Below are positions 1 to 5,917 of a stretch of DNA of 9,275 nucleotides, piece by piece; the stretch's first letter is position 1; each line of letters starts with the position of its first letter. A model generated the notes under the pieces. That model had not been told where the DNA came from. It saw only the letters and a list, made by a program, of their open reading frames with translations, and ran no database searches. This DNA is from an uncultured Bacilli bacterium. Lineage in GTDB: Bacteria > Bacillota_I > Bacilli_A > RF39 > UBA660. Where the stretch lies: assembly GCA_944363745.1 (NCBI GenBank), contig CALVVD010000033.1:1-9275 (forward strand), in the 5' to 3' direction. A program made the translations under genes and the position numbers.

Positions 1-2
1 GC

Positions 3-920
3 GTTGTCTACTGTGGGCTTTACCCAATTGAGACTAATCAGTTTGAAGAGTTAAGAGATTCACTTGCTAAACTAAAACTAAATGATGCAGCGTTAGTCTA
101 TGAACCTGAAACATCAGTGGCTTTAGGTTTTGGTTTTAGAACAGGCTTTTTAGGACTATTACATATGGAAGTAACAATAGAGAGAATTAAGCGAGAATTT
201 AATATCGATGTTATTGCCACAACTCCATCTGTTATTTATAAAGTAACTCTTACTGATGGTTCCACTATCGAAGTAGATGCTCCTAATAAAATGCCTCCTA
301 AAGTTAAGATAAAAGAAATAAAAGAGCCTTTTGTTAAGACATCTATTTATACTCCAAAAGATTATATCGGACCACTAATGGAATTATGTCAAGATAAAAG
401 AGGCACATTTATTAATATGAATTATTTAGATGATACTAGAGTTTGCCTTATCTATAAACTACCTCTATCAGAAATAGTCTATGACTTCTTTGATAAATTA
501 AAATCAATTACTAAAGGTTATGCCTCATTTGACTATGAAGTAACAGGGTATGAAGCTAGTGACTTAGTAAAATTAGATATTATGTTAAATGGCGAAGTAG
601 TAGATGCTCTTAGTATGATAGTTCATAAAGACTTTGCCTATAATCGTGGTAAATTAATAGTTCATAGATTAAAAGATGTAATACCAAGACAACTATTTGA
701 AGTACCAGTACAAGCTTCTATTGGTACTAAAGTAATCGCTAGAACTGATATTAAAGCCTTAAGAAAAGATGTCCTTGCCAAATGTTATGGCGGTGATATT
801 ACTCGTAAGAAAAAACTACTTGAAAAGCAAAAAGAAGGTAAAAAGAAGATGAAACAAATAGGTAGTGTAGAAGTACCACCTGATGCTTTTCTAGCCATAT
901 TAAGTACTAAAGAAAATTAG
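3..920 (+). CDS. lepA: Elongation factor 4 (LepA), C-terminal half, 5' truncated
   Basis: LepA is a ribosome-bound GTPase of the translation-factor family that acts on stalled or mis-translocated elongating ribosomes. The window opens inside the gene: the frame is open from base 3, and 305 codons remain of a family length near 600, so the G domain is missing. Visible are the hallmark [18 protein letters not shown] stretch just after base 117, the [20 protein letters not shown] region near 343-402, and the LepA-specific C-terminal tail with [20 protein letters not shown], ending [13 protein letters not shown]. The GTG at 117 is an internal valine, not a start. A terminator follows immediately. 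Identification is by direct recognition of conserved LepA blocks, and I see no frameshift. Confidence 0.97.
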   Translation, partial: VVYCGLYPIETNQFEELRDSLAKLKLNDAALVYEPETSVALGFGFRTGFLGLLHMEVTIERIKREFNIDVIATTPSVIYKVTLTDGSTIEVDAPNKMPPKVKIKEIKEPFVKTSIYTPKDYIGPLMELCQDKRGTFINMNYLDDTRVCLIYKLPLSEIVYDFFDKLKSITKGYASFDYEVTGYEASDLVKLDIMLNGEVVDALSMIVHKDFAYNRGKLIVHRLKDVIPRQLFEVPVQASIGTKVIARTDIKALRKDVLAKCYGGDITRKKKLLEKQKEGKKKMKQIGSVEVPPDAFLAILSTKEN

Positions 921-943
921 AGTTGTAATTAACTCTATTTTTT
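918..943 (+). terminator. Intrinsic terminator after lepA
   Basis: A 7-bp perfect stem TAGAGTT/AACTCTA with a 6-base loop (GTAATT) begins in the lepA stop codon and is followed at once by six T. This separates lepA transcription from the downstream thioredoxin-fusion gene. Confidence 0.8.
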
Positions 944-970
944 GTTAGAATTCTCTAGGAGAGTGATTTA

Positions 971-2128
971 ATGACTGAGTTAATGCAAATATTAGGAATA
1001 TTTTTAGAAGGATTAATCTCCTTTTTCTCACCTTGTGTTATTCCTTTAATACCTTTATATATGGGCTACCTTGCTACTAACGCTAAAGAGATAGATAAAG
1101 ATGGCAATGTTACTTATAAAAAGAAAGTAGTTCTAATCTATACCTTATTCTTTATCTTAGGAATATCTATGGCTTTCTTTATATTAGGACTATCTTTTAC
1201 AGGACTTGGTCTATTCTTTAAAGATAATAGAAAAATATTCTTAGAAGTAGGGGGCATCTTAATCGTAATTTTAGGACTATTCCAACTTGGCGTCTTAAAA
1301 GTAGATTTTCTAAATAAAGAAAAGAAATTAAAGATTAATTTTAATCCCAATAAAATGACTAAAAAAACAGCTTTCCTAATGGGCTTTATCTTTTCTTTCG
1401 CTTGGACTCCTTGTGTAGGACCAGCCTTATCATCAACCCTAATCATGGCATCTACTGCAAGTACCGCTTTACTAGGTAATATTTTTGTTTTAGTATATGC
1501 CTTAGGTTTTTTACTACCTTTTATAATATTAGGACTCTTTACTACTAAAGTCTTAAATGTAATTAAAAGAAAACAAAATATCTTAAACTATGTTGTTAAA
1601 TTAGGAGCCTTAATTATTATTTTCATGGGAATCTTTGTATCTTATACTGGTTTTACTATGGAAAACATTAAAGATAAAGAGACAGTAACTAGTACTGGTA
1701 AAGTAGAACTAGGAACACCTATTAACTTTACTCTAAAAGATCAATCTGGTAACACTCATACTTTAGATGACTATATAGGTAAAACTATCATCTTACATTT
1801 CTATGCTATTGACTGTTTTTCTTGTTTAGATGAATTACCTAATATTGAAAAAATATACAATGACTATAACCAAAATAAAGATGATGTTATTATTTTGGGA
1901 ATCGCTAATACTTCTCGTAATCCTAAAAAAGATATAATAAATTTCTTAAAGAAAAATAATTATACTTTTACATCATTAATGGCAAAGAATAAATTATTTA
2001 TAAAATATTATATAACAACCTATCCTAATACCTATATAATAAACTCTAATGGTAATATCACTTTTACATCTTTTGGAAGTCTATCTTATGAAAGATTAAA
2101 AGAAGAAATAGAAAAAGTAAGAAATTAG
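971..2128 (+). CDS. CcdA-like membrane protein fused to a TlpA-like thioredoxin domain
   Basis: This protein likely passes reducing power across the membrane to extracytoplasmic thiols, as CcdA/DsbD-type proteins do. Residues 1-225 form a polytopic CcdA domain of about six helices. Its paired redox cysteines sit in SPCVIPLIPLYMGYLA (Cys22) and AWTPCVGPALSS (Cys148). Residues 245-385 are a TlpA/ResA-type thioredoxin fold with active site CFSC (Cys282, Cys285) and a probable cis-Pro in TTYPNTYII. The usual Trp before the first Cys is replaced by Asp (AIDCFSC). The start is supported by AGGAGA about 8 bases upstream. The two halves are usually separate genes (ccdA and resA/tlpA), so the fusion ties membrane reductase to its partner. 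The substrate (cytochrome maturation or secreted disulfides) cannot be read here. The gene stands alone between two terminators. Confidence 0.9.
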   Translation: MTELMQILGIFLEGLISFFSPCVIPLIPLYMGYLATNAKEIDKDGNVTYKKKVVLIYTLFFILGISMAFFILGLSFTGLGLFFKDNRKIFLEVGGILIVILGLFQLGVLKVDFLNKEKKLKINFNPNKMTKKTAFLMGFIFSFAWTPCVGPALSSTLIMASTASTALLGNIFVLVYALGFLLPFIILGLFTTKVLNVIKRKQNILNYVVKLGALIIIFMGIFVSYTGFTMENIKDKETVTSTGKVELGTPINFTLKDQSGNTHTLDDYIGKTIILHFYAIDCFSCLDELPNIEKIYNDYNQNKDDVIILGIANTSRNPKKDIINFLKKNNYTFTSLMAKNKLFIKYYITTYPNTYIINSNGNITFTSFGSLSYERLKEEIEKVRN

Positions 2129-2151
2129 ACTCTTTAAAAAAAGTCTTTTTT
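2127..2151 (+). terminator. Intrinsic terminator after the CcdA-thioredoxin gene
   Basis: Arms AGACT/AGTCT, extendable to 9 bp with one mismatch, overlap the stop codon and are followed by a run of six T. The stem is A/T-rich, but position and T-tract are as expected. Confidence 0.65.
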
Positions 2152-2178
2152 CTTATATACTATTATAGAGGGATAGAA

Positions 2179-3072
2179 ATGAATAGTAGAATTGAATTAA
2201 ATAAAGATAAACAAAAAGATATTGATAAAGAAAAGCAAAATGAGAAAATAAAAAAGATAGTTAAAAGAATAGTATTAGTTATATTCATAATATTTATGAT
2301 TTCTTTTCTATCAATATTATATATAATTAAAATAGGAACTACTAGTATCATAGTTAATGAAGAAGCAATTACAAATTCTAAAATAACTGATGATTTAACA
2401 GGATTAAAAGTAATACAATTTGGAGATTTACACTATGATAATAATGATATTTTAAAAGATGCAGTTAATACCATTAATAAAAGAAATCCAGATTTAATTT
2501 TATTTACTGGAGATTTATTGAGTAATGTTGAATTAACTACTACTAGTAGAAAAAAGCTAGTTAATGAATTAAAAAAATTAAAAGCTAACTTAGGAAAATA
2601 TGCTGTTTTAGGAGAATATGATAATGATGAAGCTTTATCAATTTTAATAGACTGTGGTTTTACTGTTTTAGATGATAGTAATGAACTTATTTATAATAAT
2701 GGCAATACTCCTTTAATGTTAGTTGGCTTAAATACTAATAATGAGGTAATAGACTATTCTAAAGCTTTTACTAATTATAATGCTAATACTTATACTATAG
2801 TAATGTTTCATAAACCTGATTATATAGATGATTTTATTGCTAATTATCAAGTTGATCTAGCTTTAGCAGGACATTCTCATTTAGGAGAGATAAGAATACC
2901 TTATTTAATTAATTTGGCTAATAAAGATAATGCCTCTAAGTATATAAATTCCTATTATGAGATAAATAATACTAAATTTTATATAACATCAGGTCTTGGT
3001 ACTACAGAATATGATATAAGAATTAATGCAAGACCATCTATTAACTTCTTTAGACTTAGGAAAATATCCTAG
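2179..3072 (+). CDS. Membrane-anchored calcineurin-like metallophosphoesterase (YkuE/YaeI-like)
   Basis: This is a two-metal phosphoesterase held at the membrane by one N-terminal helix (about residues 29-51) after a highly charged Lys-rich cytoplasmic leader. The catalytic domain therefore probably faces outward, as in YkuE/YaeI relatives that act near envelope lipids. Motifs in order are FGDLHYD (Asp83, His85), FTGDLL (Asp112), FHKPD (His211) and AGHSHLGEI (His232, His234). The motif expected as GNHD or GNHE reads GEYDND at 145-150, so the usual metal-binding Asn and catalytic His are Glu and Tyr. The other ligands are intact, which leaves the activity uncertain. The start has AGAGGGA six bases upstream. 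The gene converges with the carboxypeptidase gene and their coding ends overlap by 17 bp. The substrate is unknown. Confidence 0.85.
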   Translation: MNSRIELNKDKQKDIDKEKQNEKIKKIVKRIVLVIFIIFMISFLSILYIIKIGTTSIIVNEEAITNSKITDDLTGLKVIQFGDLHYDNNDILKDAVNTINKRNPDLILFTGDLLSNVELTTTSRKKLVNELKKLKANLGKYAVLGEYDNDEALSILIDCGFTVLDDSNELIYNNGNTPLMLVGLNTNNEVIDYSKAFTNYNANTYTIVMFHKPDYIDDFIANYQVDLALAGHSHLGEIRIPYLINLANKDNASKYINSYYEINNTKFYITSGLGTTEYDIRINARPSINFFRLRKIS

Positions 3073-4093
3073 TAAAGAAGTTTTCTTTTTTCTTATCTTC
3101 TTTTATATAAATAGGTATCTTCTTTAATATTTTATTATTAAGACTAATAGTAACATTACCAACTTTACCACTATTTATAGAATCATCTATACTAGCAAGT
3201 ACTTTTACATTGTTTTTTTCTTCTTCTGTTAAAGGATAAGAAAAAGACTTTTTTATATAGTATTTATTATCATCAATTAATAAATCAAAATCATTCTTAT
3301 CTACAATATTATATTTAGTATAATTATCAAAAATATTTTCTGCTATAGCCTCATGATTATTATATTCATCATTATCATCTAAAGTAACAATAGTTATATT
3401 TAAATCATTCTTTTTATTTAAGGTAACAAGTGTCTTACCAGCTCTTGGTGTATAACCATTTTTACCACCAATACAATATTTATAGCTACCTAGTAATTTC
3501 ATTCTATTATACCAAAGATAACTTTTATTATCCGTTTTAACTCTATATTCTTCTGTTCTAACTATCTTCCTATAAGTTTTATTTTTATAAGCATATCTAG
3601 ATAACTTAGCCATATCCCTTGCTGTTGAATAATTCTCTGTCTCTTCGTCAAGACCATGAGGATTACTAAAAGTAGTATTAGTCATACCAAGTTCTTTCGC
3701 TTTATCATTCATCATTTTAACGAACTCATCTTCACTACCTGCTACTTCTTTAGCAATTACAACTGATGCATCATTTCCACTTCTTAACATAAGTCCATAA
3801 ATAAGATCAATTAATTTCATCTTTTCTCCCACTTCTAAATAAATACTAGTTCCATACATCTTTAAAATCTCTTCTCCTACTTTAATCTCTTTATCTAAAT
3901 CTCCCTCTTCAATGGCAATTATACAAGTCATTATCTTAGTAATTGATGCGATTAATCTTGCATCATCAGCATTATTTTCATATAATATACGTCCGCTATC
4001 TATATCCATTACAATACTACTTTTAGCAGTATCTTTACCAAAAACATTTAAAGGTACTAAAAATAACAACAATATAACTAATACTTTCTTCAT
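3056..4093 (-). CDS. D-alanyl-D-alanine carboxypeptidase (DacF/PBP5-like)
   Basis: A penicillin-binding serine DD-carboxypeptidase that would trim the terminal D-Ala of peptidoglycan stem peptides outside the membrane. It has an N-terminal signal peptide (hydrophobic residues 4-18). The active-site motifs are in order: SxxK as SITK (Ser50, Lys53), SxN as SGN (105-107), and the KTG box as KNG (211-213) in GGKNGYTPRAGKTL. A PBP5 C-terminal-like beta-rich region follows from about 262, and the tail KKENFFTRIFS could be an amphipathic membrane anchor. Length (345 residues) is slightly short for DacF-like enzymes. Thr to Asn in the KTG box is unusual. The start is supported by AGGTGA upstream on the minus strand. 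The gene is monocistronic here and convergent with the phosphoesterase gene. Confidence 0.92.
   Translation of the reverse strand: MKKVLVILLLFLVPLNVFGKDTAKSSIVMDIDSGRILYENNADDARLIASITKIMTCIIAIEEGDLDKEIKVGEEILKMYGTSIYLEVGEKMKLIDLIYGLMLRSGNDASVVIAKEVAGSEDEFVKMMNDKAKELGMTNTTFSNPHGLDEETENYSTARDMAKLSRYAYKNKTYRKIVRTEEYRVKTDNKSYLWYNRMKLLGSYKYCIGGKNGYTPRAGKTLVTLNKKNDLNITIVTLDDNDEYNNHEAIAENIFDNYTKYNIVDKNDFDLLIDDNKYYIKKSFSYPLTEEEKNNVKVLASIDDSINSGKVGNVTISLNNKILKKIPIYIKEDKKKENFFTRIFS
3057..3071. terminator. Symmetric hairpin spanning both convergent stop codons
   Basis: TAGGA and TCCTA pair around a 5-base A/T loop exactly where the phosphoesterase and carboxypeptidase genes overlap. The stem lies between or inside the two stop codons and would form on either transcript. 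On the plus strand a second small hairpin (AAAGAA/TTCTTT, 3074-3088) and a T-run follow, which could complete termination. The bidirectional-terminator role is inferred; the stem is short. Confidence 0.4.
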
Positions 4094-4131
4094 AGTACTT
4101 CACCTAATAAAACTTATTCTAAAAAAATAAA

Positions 4132-4137
4132 AGTATA
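4132..4137 (-). promoter_or_regulatory. Possible -10 element for the carboxypeptidase gene
   Basis: Read on the minus strand this is TATACT, placed about 38 bases before the ATG at 4093, leaving room for a short leader with its AGGTGA ribosome site. I do not see a convincing -35 at the right spacing, so the assignment is weak. Confidence 0.35.
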
Positions 4138-4167
4138 ACTATCTTTATTAGTTTAATAATATTAATA

Positions 4168-4353
4168 GTGAAAGCTGCACTGCCTAATTCAAGAAAACTG
4201 CACTATCTAATTAAAGAAAGTTTAGCAAAATTTTCTGATGAAGTAAAAGTAGAGTCTAAATTTAAATGTATTATATGTAGATTGTGGGATGCAATGGTAA
4301 AAGATAAAGAAACAGGTATTTACATAATTTCTATAACAGCGTTAAAACCATAA
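4168..4353 (+). CDS. Doubtful 61-residue hypothetical frame with GTG start
   Basis: An open frame of 61 codons starting with GTG lies in the 317-base gap between the divergent carboxypeptidase and lipoprotein genes. Codon choice resembles that of neighbouring genes, and the product is basic with a CIIC pair (KFKCIICRLWDAM). No ribosome binding site precedes the GTG, and I recognise no family. The first codons lie in an imperfect 23-bp tandem duplication whose unit is not a multiple of three. It may be a remnant of a longer gene, an RNA-coding stretch, or chance. The rest of the gap (4094-4167 and 4354-4410) holds only the carboxypeptidase leader and promoter region and the leader of the lipoprotein gene. 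Confidence 0.25.
   Translation: MKAALPNSRKLHYLIKESLAKFSDEVKVESKFKCIICRLWDAMVKDKETGIYIISITALKP
4171..4216 (+). repeat. Imperfect 23-bp tandem duplication
   Basis: Two adjacent 23-base units, 4171-4193 and 4194-4216, agree at 19 of 23 positions (shared cores CTGCACT and CTAATT). A unit of 23 shifts frame, so it was not made by in-frame duplication of a protein repeat. Confidence 0.7.
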
Positions 4354-4410
4354 AAAATTTCTTGCTTTTTTTCTCTATATAACATATCCTAGAAGTAAGG
4401 AAGGAGGATA

Positions 4411-4866
4411 ATGGTGAGAGCTGCAAAATTATTTGGTTGCTTACTTGTAGCAACAGTTCTTTTAACTGGATGTAGTAGTGAAGAAACACTAACTTGTAGC
4501 ATGGAAGATGAAAGTAGTGGTGTTTCTATGGAACAAATCGTTGATATGACTTTTAAAGATGATAAAATCAACAAAGTAAAAATGACTGTAAATACTAAAG
4601 CAACTAATGATACTATGAAAGAAAACTGGGATTTAATCGCTTCTAGTATGGATGAGCAATTTGATGAAAAAACATCTGATGGCGTTTCTTTAAGTAAAAA
4701 TAATGATGCCGATAATTATACATATAAAGTAGAATTATCTGTTGACTTAGATAAAGCTACCGAAGATTCCCTATCAGAATATGGTCTTGATGGTATAACA
4801 AGTGATAATTCAACTTTAGAAGAAACTAAAAAAGAAGCAGAAGATTCTGGCTTTACTTGTAAATAA
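4411..4866 (+). CDS. Small secreted lipoprotein of unknown function
   Basis: The product is 151 residues with a classic lipoprotein signal peptide: basic MVRAAK, a hydrophobic core, then lipobox LLTGC with Cys21 as the lipidated residue. It should sit on the outer face of the membrane. The mature part is acidic, soluble-looking and alternates short strands with helical Lys/Glu segments. Two further cysteines (Cys29 near the start, Cys150 at the second-last position) could form a disulfide that closes the domain. It loosely resembles YehR/DUF1307-like small lipoproteins, but I cannot confirm that. The start is decided by a strong AAGGAGG at 4401-4407. It forms a single-gene unit with its own terminator. 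Confidence 0.85.
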   Translation: MVRAAKLFGCLLVATVLLTGCSSEETLTCSMEDESSGVSMEQIVDMTFKDDKINKVKMTVNTKATNDTMKENWDLIASSMDEQFDEKTSDGVSLSKNNDADNYTYKVELSVDLDKATEDSLSEYGLDGITSDNSTLEETKKEAEDSGFTCK

Positions 4867-4867
4867 C

Positions 4868-4898
4868 AAAAGAAAAGTCTTTCTCTTTTCTTTTTTTT
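4868..4898 (+). terminator. Intrinsic terminator after the lipoprotein gene
   Basis: A 10-bp perfect stem AAAAGAAAAG/CTTTTCTTTT with a 7-base loop begins two bases after the stop codon and ends in an extended T-run. The stem is A/T-rich but long. It separates the lipoprotein from the following operon. Confidence 0.7.
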
Positions 4899-4922
4899 GT
4901 GTTATATTATTTTTATAAGAAT

Positions 4923-4928
4923 AGGAGG
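4923..4928 (+). promoter_or_regulatory. Ribosome binding site that fixes the transporter start
   Basis: A perfect AGGAGG sits seven bases before the ATG at 4936. The frame is open back to an ATG at 4897, but that ATG lies in the terminator T-run and has no ribosome site, so the start at 4936 is preferred. Confidence 0.85.
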
Positions 4929-4935
4929 AGTTATA

Positions 4936-5535
4936 ATGACAAAAGGAAGCGCTAAAAGGCGAGTAGTAAAAACTGAGGAAGTATCTAGTTGGATTTATAT
5001 TCTTTTACTAACTGCCGTTGCGATATTAGGGTGGGTTTTAGGTAAATTTGAGTTTAATATAGGTAAAGCTAGTTTAACACTTGCAATATTTGCTTATCCA
5101 TTTAGATATTTTATAGCAAATATTATTACTAAAAAATATGGCTATAAAGAAACTATGAATGGAATTAGTTATTCAGCTTGTCTTATGTTATTATTTATGA
5201 TAACAGCAAGTATATTAGGTGAACATAATGTAGATTATGTTCCTGTAACTGGAGAAGTATTTGCATACTTAGCAAGTCAAATGATTAACTTAACTATTTA
5301 TTATTATCTATTTATGAATACAGATGGTAATAAACTAGCTATACTTGCAACTTATATATTTGCTATGTTAGTAGATAATTTAATTAGTATGTTATTTATA
5401 AGTAGAATGACTATGGTTACAGCATTCTGGAGAACATACTTTGTTACTATTTTAATAGAGGCAATTATTTCTATTATCTTAATTAATTTTGATGAAAAGA
5501 AAATTACCCCTATAACAAAAAGAAGAAGAAAATGA
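4936..5535 (+). CDS. Six-helix membrane protein, YhhQ/VUT-like (queuosine precursor transporter family)
   Basis: A 199-residue integral membrane protein with a basic N-terminus and six predicted helices (roughly residues 18-38, 48-68, 78-95, 108-128, 135-158, 165-185). Two features match the VUT/YhhQ family (COG1738), some members of which import queuine or preQ precursors for tRNA modification. One is YPFRYFIANIITKKYGYKET after helix 2, comparable to the family's P-x-x-Y-x-x-x-D-x-x-x-x-x-Y-G-x-K signature, with Asn in place of the usual Asp. The other is a later SQMIN...LVDNLIS region comparable to the family SQ and D-S helices. Substrate is not demonstrable. It is the first gene of an apparent operon; its TGA overlaps the ATG of the next gene by four bases, indicating translational coupling. 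Confidence 0.62.
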   Translation: MTKGSAKRRVVKTEEVSSWIYILLLTAVAILGWVLGKFEFNIGKASLTLAIFAYPFRYFIANIITKKYGYKETMNGISYSACLMLLFMITASILGEHNVDYVPVTGEVFAYLASQMINLTIYYYLFMNTDGNKLAILATYIFAMLVDNLISMLFISRMTMVTAFWRTYFVTILIEAIISIILINFDEKKITPITKRRRK

Positions 5536-5915
5536 CTAAAAGAACAAAAATATTAATAATTCTAATAGTATTAGGATTATTAATATTTGCTTTATTTATT
5601 AGTATTAATAAATATAGTGAAGCTAAAGATAATTCTTATTATTATAAACAAGAAGAGAAAATGTTAAATGCAACTAAAAAGTATTTTAGTAATTATAAAG
5701 CTTATTTACCTAAAGAAATAAATAAGAGTACTAGAGTAGTATTAAATGCTTTAGTAAAAGAGAAATATTTAAAACAAATAAAAGATATTAATAATTATAA
5801 TTGTGATAATTATAAGAGTTATGTAGAAGTAACTAAAATAGATGATGAAGAGTACTTATATAAAGCCCATTTAGAGTGTGATAAAGCAGGTTATATAACA
5901 AAGGAGAAAGAGTAG
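5532..5915 (+). CDS. Small membrane-anchored protein with two cysteines, unknown function
   Basis: The 127-residue product has a basic start (MTKRTK), one hydrophobic helix (about residues 7-25) and an extracytoplasmic domain. The domain begins with a Tyr/Lys-rich helical stretch, then a segment LVKEKYLKQIKD and a C-terminal strand-rich part holding Cys91 (YNCDNY) and Cys116 (LECDKAGY). The layout (N-terminal hydrophobic helix, short helical spine, small C-terminal sheet closed by a disulfide) recalls pseudopilin-like envelope proteins of uncultured Firmicutes. No prepilin cleavage motif is evident, so that is only a resemblance. It overlaps the transporter gene by ATGA and ends just before the exported TasA-like protein, so it may assist or accompany that surface protein. 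Confidence 0.7.
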   Translation: MTKRTKILIILIVLGLLIFALFISINKYSEAKDNSYYYKQEEKMLNATKKYFSNYKAYLPKEINKSTRVVLNALVKEKYLKQIKDINNYNCDNYKSYVEVTKIDDEEYLYKAHLECDKAGYITKEKE

Positions 5916-5917
5916 TT

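Noticed and set aside
117..920. A separate gene starting with GTG at 117
   Set aside because: The same frame is open to base 3 and encodes conserved LepA sequence upstream, so the GTG is internal.
1138..1446. Minus-strand open frame of 102 codons inside the CcdA gene
   Set aside because: It is antisense to conserved membrane-protein sequence, has no ribosome site and its product resembles nothing; a shadow.
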